Shown piece by piece: positions 53,762 through 61,889 of a DNA stretch of 64,000 nt. The position numbers and the translations under genes were made by a program. This DNA is from PSRJ01 sp963825305 (GTDB lineage Bacteria > Acidobacteriota > Terriglobia > Bryobacterales > Bryobacteraceae): assembly GCA_963825305.1 (NCBI GenBank), contig CAWGTA010000007.1, positions 744,001 through 808,000 on the forward strand, read 5' to 3'. The notes under the pieces were generated by a model, which was given only the letters and a program-made list of their open reading frames with translations, searched no databases and had not been told where the DNA came from. Each line of letters starts with the position of its first letter. Position 1 is the stretch's first letter.

Positions 53762-54016
53762 TTAGCCCCGCTTAACCGCTTGCGCGCTTCGCCTGCGCCT
53801 GCCCGCCCAGTACCTTTTCATGCGCTTGGAGACTTCCTGGCGCTCCGCCATACCCATCATCTTGCGGCCGCGCCGCTTAGCACCCGTTCGTGGGACTGAC
53901 GCAGTGCTGCCGGCGGATACCCGCAGTTCTTCCAGGGAGGCGATGACGCGCTCAAGTTTCTCTTTCTGCGCGTACAACTCTTTCAAGGCTTTGTATATGT
54001 GCATCGCTTCAGCCAC
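53762..54016 (-). CDS. Small basic coiled-coil protein
   Basis: 84 residues. N-terminal helix LYAQKEKLERVIASLEEL is a short coiled coil; the C-terminal half is very basic: RRGRKMMGMAERQEVSKRMKRYWAGRRRR. The RGRK...ERxxVSxRMKxYWAxRR motif recurs in many small acidobacterial proteins (recollection) and looks DNA-binding. No partner gene is evident: the PD40 gene is 51 bases away on the same strand. Confidence 0.72.
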   Translation of the reverse strand: MAEAMHIYKALKELYAQKEKLERVIASLEELRVSAGSTASVPRTGAKRRGRKMMGMAERQEVSKRMKRYWAGRRRRSAQAVKRG

Positions 54017-54113
54017 GTGCCTGATTCGAAAACCCTAGGGCAGTATAACCCAGAACCCGGCAATATCGTTTGCGCTTTGTGACAGAAGATAGGACTAGCT
54101 CAAGAGAGCTATG

Positions 54114-54350
54114 CTAATACCCGCGAAAGCGGAATGGCAGCAGCAACCAATCGGTTACCATCTGCAGTCGTCGGCAGTCCGCGCATTCTGTTGAGCAGTC
54201 GCCCAAGGCGTGCTCAACCAGGTATTGAAGCTGATCGAACAGCACATCGGTGATCAGCGCTGGGGCGGTATAACTCGAGTTGCGAGCTACTGCCGGGCTT
54301 GTCGAAGCCTGCTCTCCCGCGGCGTCGGACGTTTGATGTTCCCAATCCAT
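54114..54350 (-). CDS. Small protein with CxxxCxxC motif
   Basis: 78 residues. The C-terminal half TDVLFDQLQYLVEHALGDCSTECADCRRLQMVTDWLLLPF carries a CSTECADC cluster inside a helix-rich part; similar short proteins with HA-x-G-x-C-x-x-x-C-x-x-C-x-RL-x-x-V-x-x-WLL are found in Acidobacteria (recollection). It may bind a metal ion. The N-terminal 30 residues are polar. The 167 bases upstream (54351-54517) show no gene. Confidence 0.5.
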   Translation of the reverse strand: MDWEHQTSDAAGEQASTSPAVARNSSYTAPALITDVLFDQLQYLVEHALGDCSTECADCRRLQMVTDWLLLPFRFRGY

Positions 54351-54517
54351 GTCGCACTCCTGCCCGGACGCGACAAGGTCATCCGGTGTTAATAAATATG
54401 TGTCATTCGCGGCTGCGGGTCGAGTCCTTCGCGTACTGCCATCCGCCGATTTAAGTACTACGTCGCGTGTACCAAAGCAGACGGTTGCAGCTCAAGATTT
54501 GTAAGTGGCCGGCCCCA

Positions 54518-55624
54518 CTAACACGCTTCCGTCCCCACCGGGACAGGAGCAGCGTCTAACTGATTGGACGCCCGCGTCACTTCTATGTATACCAGTAGAG
54601 CGATGACGCCGCTGAGAATTAAAAACTGTATCAGCGGCCAGAGGAATGGATGCACTAGGGCCGTTGGTCGCCACACATAGCACAAAGGTGAAATGAGGAT
54701 TGCCGCCACCCACCGCCCACGTCCTGATTCGAGCGTCAGCAGCAGCAAGGGCATCAGCACGACAGCGTCGTACAGATATGCGTGATGGCTGACCAGTAAG
54801 CCGCCGGCCAGAGCTGCCGCCAGGGCCGTCCACATGTTAATGCTGCGCTGTGCGATCCAGTACACCAGAACCGCGAGGCTGATTGCCAAGACGGTCTCGA
54901 TTAATTCGTGGCCGCGAAACCACACCGAAAATCCGAAGAAAGTGGGCATTTCGGCGGGTCCGATGCGTTCGCCCTGAATGCTGCGAAGCTCACGGATCGG
55001 CCAATCCATTCCCTCGACGGACGACAACGCCACCAGCGCCAGTATTCCGCCAGTCGCTCCACACGCGGCGGCCCATCTGCGTTTAGCGATGAGGGCAAGG
55101 GGCAACAGAAGCGCCAAATGGAACTTGATGGCACATAACGAGAGCAGGCATCCGGCGGCCCAGTTACGATTTTTCTCCAGCAAGCGGCAACTCACGATGG
55201 CAATGAGAAGAAAGATGCCGGTGTCCTGCCCCAGAATCATGTTGTAGACGAACGGGTAGGAACAGAGCACAAAGGCCTTGGCCCATTTGCTGCCGGCCGG
55301 CCAGAGCAAGACGCCCGCAATCATCGCCGCCAGATTGAGCAGCGCCCAGAATAACCTCGCCATGGGATAGGGAAGCCACGTTAGCGGTTTGCAGACGAAC
55401 GCATAAATGGGGAGGCGCAGGAATGGCAGTGAATGCGGAACCGGCTGGTAATTTGCTTCGAGACGGGTAATCCGGTCTACGTCGAAGAGATGTCCGGTGC
55501 CGGTGAGCTGGGCCGCCGCATAGATACCGACAAAATCGTCGTCGGTTCTCACAGCCCTGAGGCCGGCCCAAATCGAAATGCCGGCGGTGAGCAGACACAG
55601 AATTCCTAGATAAACGGGTTTCAT
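54518..55624 (-). CDS. GT87/DUF2029-type polytopic glycosyltransferase-like protein
   Basis: 368 residues from ATG 55624 (MKPVYLGILCLL). About ten membrane helices. The first outer loop holds DDDFVGIYAAAQLTGTG, matching the acidic D(D/E)F-x-x-x-Y-x-AA motif that follows helix 1 in GT87 (mannosyltransferase PimE-like, DUF2029) enzymes, then YPMARLFWALLNLAAMIAG, GQDTGIFLLIAIVSCRLLE, CAIKFHLALLLPLALI. Substrate likely a polyprenyl-phosphate sugar, unproven. It stands downstream of rmuC with a hairpin between. Confidence 0.85.
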   Translation of the reverse strand: MKPVYLGILCLLTAGISIWAGLRAVRTDDDFVGIYAAAQLTGTGHLFDVDRITRLEANYQPVPHSLPFLRLPIYAFVCKPLTWLPYPMARLFWALLNLAAMIAGVLLWPAGSKWAKAFVLCSYPFVYNMILGQDTGIFLLIAIVSCRLLEKNRNWAAGCLLSLCAIKFHLALLLPLALIAKRRWAAACGATGGILALVALSSVEGMDWPIRELRSIQGERIGPAEMPTFFGFSVWFRGHELIETVLAISLAVLVYWIAQRSINMWTALAAALAGGLLVSHHAYLYDAVVLMPLLLLTLESGRGRWVAAILISPLCYVWRPTALVHPFLWPLIQFLILSGVIALLVYIEVTRASNQLDAAPVPVGTEAC

Positions 55625-55718
55625 GGGCGGGGCGATCCGGTGAGATCTTAACATCCCCATCGGTCGTGTACGGCTAAGTTAACTAGAGTAAGTAAGCGGA
55701 TCGATAGCGCAAACCTGA

Positions 55719-55738
55719 CACAGGCAAGGATGCCTGTG
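55719..55738. terminator. CACAGGCA hairpin at the rmuC end
   Basis: CACAGGCA (55719-55726) pairs with TGCCTGTG (55731-55738), loop AGGA. On the minus strand it directly follows the rmuC TAG stop. Reading from that stop, TAGCACAGGC is identical to the 10-mer at the MFS stop (27147 upward). Confidence 0.5.
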
Positions 55739-56890
55739 CTACATACTCAAGGCGCGGACGGCCTTATCTACCGGCTCCAGTTCGACAATCGCCACGCCCA
55801 GCGGCGCCGTTTTGAGCTCGTCGAATTTGCGGGCGCTCACCATCACACGGCTCTCCAGCGAACCGGTCGCGCTGTTATACGCCTCCACGGCGCGCTCCAG
55901 GTTCTTGCCCACCTTGCTCCAGTGGTCCCCCATATCGGACAGGCGCTTGTACAACTCCTTGCCTAGCGCGCTGATCTCGGCGGCGTTCTCGGCCAGCTTC
56001 TCGTGCCGCCATCCATACGCCACCGCCCGCAGCAGCGCAATCAGCGTGGTGGGCGTGGCCAGAATGATGTTCTGCGCCGCTCCGAACTCGATTAAGGTTG
56101 CGTCGTTTTCCAGCGCCGCGCTGAAGAAGCACTCGCCGGGCAGGAACATAACCGCGAATTCGGGCGCCTGGTCGAACTGCTCCCAATACGATTTGCGGCC
56201 CAGTGCGGTCATGTGCGTGCGCACTTGCCGCGCATGGTCGGCCAGCCGTGCCCGCCGCGTCGGCTCATCGCTCGCCTCCATCGCCCGGAGGTAGGCGTCG
56301 AGCGGAGCCTTGGCATCCACCACCACGGTCTTTCCCGCGGGTAGCCGAACCAGCAGGTCGGGCCGCAGACGGCCATTCTCGGATTGCAGCGTGGCCTGGC
56401 TCACGAAGTCGCAGTGCTCCAGCATTCCCGCCATCTCTACCACGCGGCGTAACTGGACTTCACCCCAGTGCCCGCGGACGCTGGGCGACCGCAGCGCCGT
56501 CACCAGCCGCCCGGTTTCGGATCGCAACAGCTCCTGGGTTTCGATCAGGCTGCGCACCTGCTCGCTCAACGTGGCATAGGCTCCGGCGCGCGTTCGCTCC
56601 AGAGCTTCGATTTTCGAGTCTACTTTTTCGAGCGAGGTCCGCACCGGCGTCACCAACTCGGACAGCACCCGCTGGCCGCGCTCGAGGTCGCCGCGCGCCG
56701 CCGCTTGTGTCTGTGCCAACTCTGACTTAGCCAGGTCGAGGAAGCTTCGATTGTTGCGCGCCAGGGCGTCGGCCGAGAGTGCACGGAAGGCTTCCAGCGA
56801 TTCCCGCCGCCGCGCGCGAAAAACCGCCCACGCCAGCAGGAAGCCGGCCACGAAACAAAGCACCGGTAGAATGTTTTGCATCTTTTTCAT
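55739..56890 (-). CDS. rmuC: DNA recombination protein RmuC
   Basis: 383 residues. N-terminal helix ILPVLCFVAGFLLAWAVF, then a coiled coil (about 30-120, AEALRSLSADALARNNRSF-like) and the RmuC domain: GHWGEVQLRRVVEMAGMLEHCDF, RPDLLVRLPAGKTVVVDAKAPLDAYL, APEFAVMFLPGECFFSAALE, IILATPTTLIALLRAVAYGWR and LYKRLSDMGDHWSKVGKNLERAVEAYN. The PD-(D/E)xK-like VDAK is intact. It limits inversions/ recombination at short inverted repeats in E. coli, which is of interest in a genome rich in palindromes. Its TAG stop is followed at once by a hairpin. Confidence 0.94.
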   Translation of the reverse strand: MKKMQNILPVLCFVAGFLLAWAVFRARRRESLEAFRALSADALARNNRSFLDLAKSELAQTQAAARGDLERGQRVLSELVTPVRTSLEKVDSKIEALERTRAGAYATLSEQVRSLIETQELLRSETGRLVTALRSPSVRGHWGEVQLRRVVEMAGMLEHCDFVSQATLQSENGRLRPDLLVRLPAGKTVVVDAKAPLDAYLRAMEASDEPTRRARLADHARQVRTHMTALGRKSYWEQFDQAPEFAVMFLPGECFFSAALENDATLIEFGAAQNIILATPTTLIALLRAVAYGWRHEKLAENAAEISALGKELYKRLSDMGDHWSKVGKNLERAVEAYNSATGSLESRVMVSARKFDELKTAPLGVAIVELEPVDKAVRALSM

Positions 56891-56902
56891 TATCCTCCGC
56901 GA

Positions 56903-59123
56903 TCATTTCACGCGGTACAAGTAATATGGGCCGGCTTCCGCCACGCGCTGCATGCCCCATTCCGATTCATGCCCCACCAGCGCGTTGCCGGCCGGGGTGC
57001 TGCCGCCGCCGCCTGTGGCAGCCAGTACGTAGCGGTATCCGGCGCGGCGAATGGCGAGGGCCGCTTCAATGCGCAGGTCCTCGCGCGGATGCGGCCTGGC
57101 CTCGGCGGTGCCGAGGGCGTGCCAGCGCCTCTTGGCGGCCTGACCGTAAACCTCCAGAGAAAGGCCGCGGCCTGCGGAGGGCGAGTAGACGACCGCCGAT
57201 GAGATCGTCTGGAAGTGATCGAACCGGACTTCGAGATACATTCCGGCGCGGGCCGGCTCCCAGGTCCGCCACGCGGTGGCTAGATTGTCATCGAACGCCA
57301 GGGGCGATTCCCAGCGGTTCGGCCAGGCGCGCAGTTGCCAGTGCGGGCTGGTATACACCAGGTCCGTGCCGGAGTAGATCCGCACTTCGGCGATCTCGCA
57401 CTCGGACCCGCTCGCGGCCGGCAGCCGGAAACGGAGCGCCTGCAGCGATTCGAGAGGCCACGCCACGTGCCACTCCTTGAGCGGTTCGGCCGACTCGAGC
57501 GCGCGGCGCAGCGAATCCAGCAGACGGTCGGATTCGGCCGATTGCCAGGTGACGCGCACGTCGCGGGCGAGATAGGCGTTGGCGACGCCGATCAGACCGA
57601 GGATCTTGGCATCCGGCGGCGTATACGTTTCGATCATCTTCGCTACCGTGTAATCGTCCAAATGCCGCTTTAGATACGTGGGTTCCGGTTCCAGGCGCAA
57701 GGCCGCCGCCAAAGGGAAATCGTGAAGACGGAAGACGTAGCCCGGTTGCCAGAGGTCAACCACTTGCGGCCAGCAAAGCACGGCCTGAACCGCGATCGCC
57801 AACCAGGCGGCCGGGCGCGGCAACACCATAGCTACCGTGAACCCCAGCAAGGCCATCGCCGGCATGAGAAAGCGCGCGCCGGTATTCGAAAACCAAGCGA
57901 CCAGGAGAATCGCGGCCGCGGCCCAACACCAGCGTCCCGCCGGGCGGCGGAGCGCCAGAAGTCCCAGGGGCAGAGCCAGTAGAAGCGGGCCGAAGCTTCC
58001 CTGCAGGCGGTAGCCAAATGCCAACTCCCAAGGAAGGCCAGCCAGGTGCACGTCGCCCAACGAACGCCAGTTGGCCAGCAGAATTCGTTCCGTGGCGAGA
58101 TGGAAATAGGCGTTCGGGAATAGTCCGTTCGCCAGAGGCGCTATGGGATTGCCCGTAAGCACCAGGTTGCGGACCAGCCAAGGCGCCATCACCAACGCAG
58201 CGCATCCGGCCATCCGAAACGTAGCCTTCGCGCGGCCCTGCGCCAACACGAACAGAACCCCTGCCACAACCGCAAGGACACCGGGTGCTTTGATGGCATA
58301 GCAGAATCCCGCCGTAGCGCCCGCCGAAGCCAGGTAACGGCTGTCGCCGGAATCGCGCCAGACCAGCAGCAGGTAAAACGCCGCCAGCGTAAAAAAGACT
58401 CCGGCCGCATCGGTATACGAAGAGGCCCCCGTTGTACCCACCACGGGAGCGCAGAAATAGAAGACCGCCGCCGCGAGCGACGTCAAATCGCTGAGGCCGA
58501 GGCGTCGTCCAATGCGAAAGAACAGAGGGCACGGTTGCCAGCAGGAACGTGAACTCCACCAGTTTCGCCGCCGAGTGCCGCCCGAACGCGAAGGCCACCG
58601 TATACAGCATCTCCATGCCTTGCGGCACCATGTCGTAAAACGTGATGCGCCCGGGAAAGCCTGCCCGCCGGATGTATTCGTAGGGAAGTCCCAGATGATA
58701 CGTGATGCCGTCCGCGAGGATCTCGGGAGCGAGCGCGTTCACGAAATACCAGAGGGTGTAGACGCCGAGAATGGCGGCGGCCGCGAATAAGACCGCTCCC
58801 TTTGGTCGCGGCTCAGTAACGGATATGGGTTTCGAAACGGGTGCCGATGTGGAAATGTGTGCCGGCGTTACCGAGCCGTGACCAAAGGGAGCGGTCATTC
58901 GCCAGCCCGCGGTAGCAGCCGCGCCGACGATCAGGAAAACGAACCAGTAGCCTGCATTGATCAGAAGCAGGAGGAAGACAATCAGACTGAGCGCCACCGC
59001 GCCGATGGCCAGCGCGATCTCAAGAGGCGCCGGCGTTCTCCGCAGCAGCAAAGCTCCCAGCGCGTAGCAGGTCAGAATCGTGAAACCGGCGCCGAAGAAG
59101 ATTGATACTAGCGCGGGCAACAA
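56903..59123 (-). pseudogene. GT39/ArnT-like membrane glycosyltransferase with in-frame repeat and one frameshift
   Basis: Starts at TTG 59123, two bases after the BlaI-like stop. The first frame has helices FFGAGFTILTCYALGALLL, EIALAIGAVALSLIVFLLLL and YWFVFLIVGAAATAGWRM, then about 36 residues encoded by a palindromic repeat (58791-58896; HGSVTPAHISTSAPVSKP), then LFAAAAILGVYTLWYFV and the catalytic-type loop ALAPEILADGITYHLGLP. At about 58522 the frame must change; the second frame continues FRIGRRLGLSDLTSLAAAVF, helices and SSYTDAAGVFFTLAAFYLLL, and ends in a discoidin-like outer domain (YLEVRFDHFQTISSAVVYSP). Joined length is about 740 residues. The shift equals one extra T in TTT. A membrane sugar transferase using a lipid-linked donor is likely. 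Confidence 0.82.
58791..58896. repeat. Palindromic repeat, family B copy 4, inside a coding region
   Basis: Arms 58791-58821 and 58866-58896 are complementary at 29 of 31 positions (GACCGCTCCCTTTGGTC and GCGGCTCAGTAACG against their complement), with a 44-base centre. The family is otherwise intergenic (23676, 40935, 51722). Here the minus-strand frame of the GT39-like gene reads straight through with no stop although two of the three frames hold TAA or TGA. Confidence 0.85.
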
Positions 59124-59125
59124 AG

Positions 59126-59539
59126 TCAGAGCAGGACGGTATCGATGGGTTCTTCGGTGGCGCGGTTCGCTGCCGGCGCGGCGCCATCAGATGCAGCAAC
59201 CGCCGCCGCGGCCTGCGGCGCCTGTGCCGCGAGAAAGCGCACTAATTCCTGCTCGGAGCCGTCGAAGAAGCCATCCACCAGTTCGCGGACGGCCGCCCGG
59301 CGCATAACGTCCCGCGAAGCTTCGGGTGTGTAGAGGAACGAGCGTCCCGTCTTGCGGCGCTTCAACTTGCCCTTGCGAACCAGACGTTCCAGCACGGTCA
59401 TGATGGTGGTGTAAGCCAAGGGGCGGGACCGCGCCACCAACGTCTGGACGGCTTTGACATTTCCTTCCTGAATGGACCAAAGCGCGTTGAGACACAAGAG
59501 TTCCAGCGGCGGAGGTGTGTCACGCGCAGTTCGCGGCAT
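59126..59539 (-). CDS. BlaI/MecI/CopY-family repressor
   Basis: 137 residues from ATG 59539, which overlaps the stop of the YhaM-like gene (TGATG). Winged helix of the BlaI type: LELLCLNALWSIQEGNVKAVQTLVARSRPLAYTTIMTVLERLVRKGKLKRRKTGRSFLYTP. C-terminal dimer helices RRAAVRELVDGFFDGSEQELVRFLAAQ. A Pro/Ala-rich tail of about 35 residues follows, longer than usual. No BlaR1-type sensor peptidase lies nearby; the gene sits instead between an RNA/HD gene and a glycosyltransferase, so its target may be its own operon. Confidence 0.92.
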   Translation of the reverse strand: MPRTARDTPPPLELLCLNALWSIQEGNVKAVQTLVARSRPLAYTTIMTVLERLVRKGKLKRRKTGRSFLYTPEASRDVMRRAAVRELVDGFFDGSEQELVRFLAAQAPQAAAAVAASDGAAPAANRATEEPIDTVLL

Positions 59540-60681
59540 CAGCCTTGCCGCTCCGGATCGACGGGCGCCAGCGCCTGCTTCAGCTTGTCGGCAAACAGAG
59601 AGTCGCTCTTCGGAGCAAACAAAGGATGTGCCGCCATGACCGGCTCCCCGGCGCGCTTGTCCACCGGATCCGCGGCCGAAGACTCGGGCGGGTTGGGTGC
59701 CGGCGGACGCGGCTCTTCGGGCCCATTCAAATAACGATCCATCTTCAGCGCGGGCCGGGACAGGGCGGTATTGTAAGTCGTGAAGCAGCCCTCCAATTGC
59801 CGGTCGTGTTCGATCAAAGCCCGCATGCACTCCATCTTGGAATCCAGGTCGTCAATGTAGTGTAGCAGCAGTGCCTCGGGAAATTGCGGCAATTTGGGTG
59901 AACCGAATTCGAGTTGCCCATGGTGGCTCAGAACCATGTGCTCTACCAACGAGCGCAAGGTTGGCGGAAAGCCGGGAAGGCCGCGCAATTTGTCCGCAAT
60001 CATACGCAACCCGATAGCGATGTGGCCCAGGAGCTGGCCGTCGTTAGAGTACGAAAAACCACGCTCGTAATTCAGCTCGTAGATTTTGCCGATGTCGTGC
60101 AACACCACTCCGCTCAGCAGAAGGTCGTAATCGACATGCGGGTAATGCTGCGCCGTCATGCGCGCCAGTACGCACAGAGACAGCACATGCTCGATCAGCC
60201 CGCCCAGGAAGGCATGATGGATATTTTTGGCGGCGGGAGCGCGGCGATAACGCTCGGCAATTTCCGGGTCGTCGAGCATCGCCTCGACCAGGCCCTTCAG
60301 GTGAGGGTTGCTCATCTGGCCGACGATGCCCCGCAGCTCGCTCCACATTTCACCGGCATCGCGCCGCGAGCACGGAAAATAATCCGCGAAATCGACCTCG
60401 CTGTTATCCATCCGGCGGACCTTGTGGATAGTCAACTGCGGCCGGTTGTGGAACACCTGGATGAGGCCCTTGACCTTGACGAAGTCGTCGCGGTCGAAGC
60501 CGTCGATGACCTCGGCCACGTTGTCCCACATTTTGGCGTCGAGTTCGCCGGTGCGGTCGGCGAGGAGCAGCGAGAGATACAACTCGCCGCTCTTCTTCTG
60601 GCGGATCTCCTTCGAGTGAACCAGAAAACTGGTGGTGATCACCCGGTTGGGTTCGACTTCATTCACATACGGCGACTTCAT
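59539..60681 (-). CDS. YhaM-like 3'-5' exoribonuclease (OB + HD)
   Basis: 380 residues from ATG 60681, overlapping the SurA-like stop (ATGA). OB-fold: TTSFLVHSKEIRQKKSGELYLSLLLADRTGELDAKMWDN. HD domain: HHAFLGGLIEHVLSLCVLA, VDYDLLLSGVVLHDIGKIYEL (HD pair), and the distal His in EHMVLSHHGQLEFGSP, the YhaM signature. It trims RNA 3' ends in Firmicutes. A C-terminal Pro-rich tail (EEPRPPAPNPPES) is added. It is in a gene run SurA-YhaM-BlaI-GT39 with overlapping ends. Confidence 0.93.
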   Translation of the reverse strand: MKSPYVNEVEPNRVITTSFLVHSKEIRQKKSGELYLSLLLADRTGELDAKMWDNVAEVIDGFDRDDFVKVKGLIQVFHNRPQLTIHKVRRMDNSEVDFADYFPCSRRDAGEMWSELRGIVGQMSNPHLKGLVEAMLDDPEIAERYRRAPAAKNIHHAFLGGLIEHVLSLCVLARMTAQHYPHVDYDLLLSGVVLHDIGKIYELNYERGFSYSNDGQLLGHIAIGLRMIADKLRGLPGFPPTLRSLVEHMVLSHHGQLEFGSPKLPQFPEALLLHYIDDLDSKMECMRALIEHDRQLEGCFTTYNTALSRPALKMDRYLNGPEEPRPPAPNPPESSAADPVDKRAGEPVMAAHPLFAPKSDSLFADKLKQALAPVDPERQG

Positions 60682-61877
60682 TGTTTGGCGGGCGGAGCGG
60701 TCGCGGCTGGCGGGGCGGCCGCCGCAGGCGTGGAGCCCGCGGCAGGCGCGGTACTCGGGGCCGGCACAGCGCCTCCGCCGTGCGGGATCACCCCCAGGAT
60801 CTTCTTCTTGTGGTGGGCGGCGACCTCTTCCTTGGTGGTGGTCTGCGGCTTCAATTCCATGGCATCCTTCCAACGTGTGTCCTTGCCGGGAACCGCCCCG
60901 CTATCCACGTAGCCGTCCTTGATCTGCAGGAATGCGTCCTGGCGCAGTTTCGTCAGATACTCGCGCAGTTTCGGCTGCACCTTGGGCGCCGCCATCCTTT
61001 GCACAACGTCTTCCTTGACCTCTTCGAAACTGGCCTGCCCCGCCTCAAACCGTTCATCAATCCGTACGATCAGCAGTCCCGCGGGCACCTTGATCGGTTC
61101 GGAGACAAAACCCTTCGGCTTCTGGAAAACGATGTCCTCGATCTCTTTGCGCAGCATTCCCCGTTTGTAAGCGCCCGCCTCGCCGCCATTCTTGGCCGTG
61201 TCGTCGTCCGAATTGCTGCGTGCCAGGTCGCCGAATTTTTCGCCTTTCTTGGCGCGCGCCACCAGGTCGGCCGCCTTCTTCTGCGCCACGGCCACTTGAT
61301 CGTTGGTTTTGCCTTCGGTGGAAATCAGAATCTGGCTGATGAAGACCTGCTCCTCGCGCACGAAGTCGCTCTTGTGCTCCTCGTAGTATTTCTTCAAATC
61401 AGCCTCGGGAATTGAAATGCGCGAGCTGATCTCCTGGCCCACCACCCGCTGCGTGAGCAACTGGTTGGTTACCTGCTGCCGGAAATCTTCGTAACTCATC
61501 CCGGTCTGCTCGCGGATAAATTCGTGGAACTTATCTGGATCCGTGATCTTGCTCTGCACCTGGATTTCGGCCATGCGGCGGGTGACGTCGGCGTCGATCT
61601 TGATATCGAGGTCCTTCCCCTTTTGCACCAGCAGGAGCTGGTCGATCTGGTCGCGCAGGGCGTCCTTCTGCATCTGCGCGAGCGCTTCGGTCAAGCGGGC
61701 TCCCGTCAGGCCCTGGCCGCGGAGCTCCTGCGTGATCTGCTCACGGGTGCGTTCCAGTTCGCCGCGCGTAATGATATCGCTGTTAACCTTGGCCGCAATC
61801 TCCTCGACGACACGCACATCGGCGGCGGCCGCAATGGAAATGCTGGCTGCTATTAGTACTACAAATCGGTGAAACAT
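60678..61877 (-). CDS. SurA/PpiC-like peptidyl-prolyl isomerase, exported
   Basis: 399 residues with a signal peptide (RFVVLIAASISIAAAADV). SurA N-terminal helical domain (IAAKVNSDIITRGELERTREQI; LRDQIDQLLLVQKGKDLDI; EFIREQTGMSYEDFRQQVTNQLL). One rotamase (parvulin) domain: VFISQILISTEGKTNDQVAVAQ, AKKGEKFGDLARSNSDDDTAKNGGEAGAYKRGML, VSEPIKVPAGLLIVRIDERF. The C-terminal tail is Ala/Pro-rich and includes AHHKKKILGVIPHG. Likely an outer-membrane-protein chaperone in the periplasm. First or second in the minus-strand run after galE (12-base gap). Confidence 0.93.
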   Translation of the reverse strand: MFHRFVVLIAASISIAAAADVRVVEEIAAKVNSDIITRGELERTREQITQELRGQGLTGARLTEALAQMQKDALRDQIDQLLLVQKGKDLDIKIDADVTRRMAEIQVQSKITDPDKFHEFIREQTGMSYEDFRQQVTNQLLTQRVVGQEISSRISIPEADLKKYYEEHKSDFVREEQVFISQILISTEGKTNDQVAVAQKKAADLVARAKKGEKFGDLARSNSDDDTAKNGGEAGAYKRGMLRKEIEDIVFQKPKGFVSEPIKVPAGLLIVRIDERFEAGQASFEEVKEDVVQRMAAPKVQPKLREYLTKLRQDAFLQIKDGYVDSGAVPGKDTRWKDAMELKPQTTTKEEVAAHHKKKILGVIPHGGGAVPAPSTAPAAGSTPAAAAPPAATAPPAKQ

Positions 61878-61889
61878 ATAGATGAGCTA

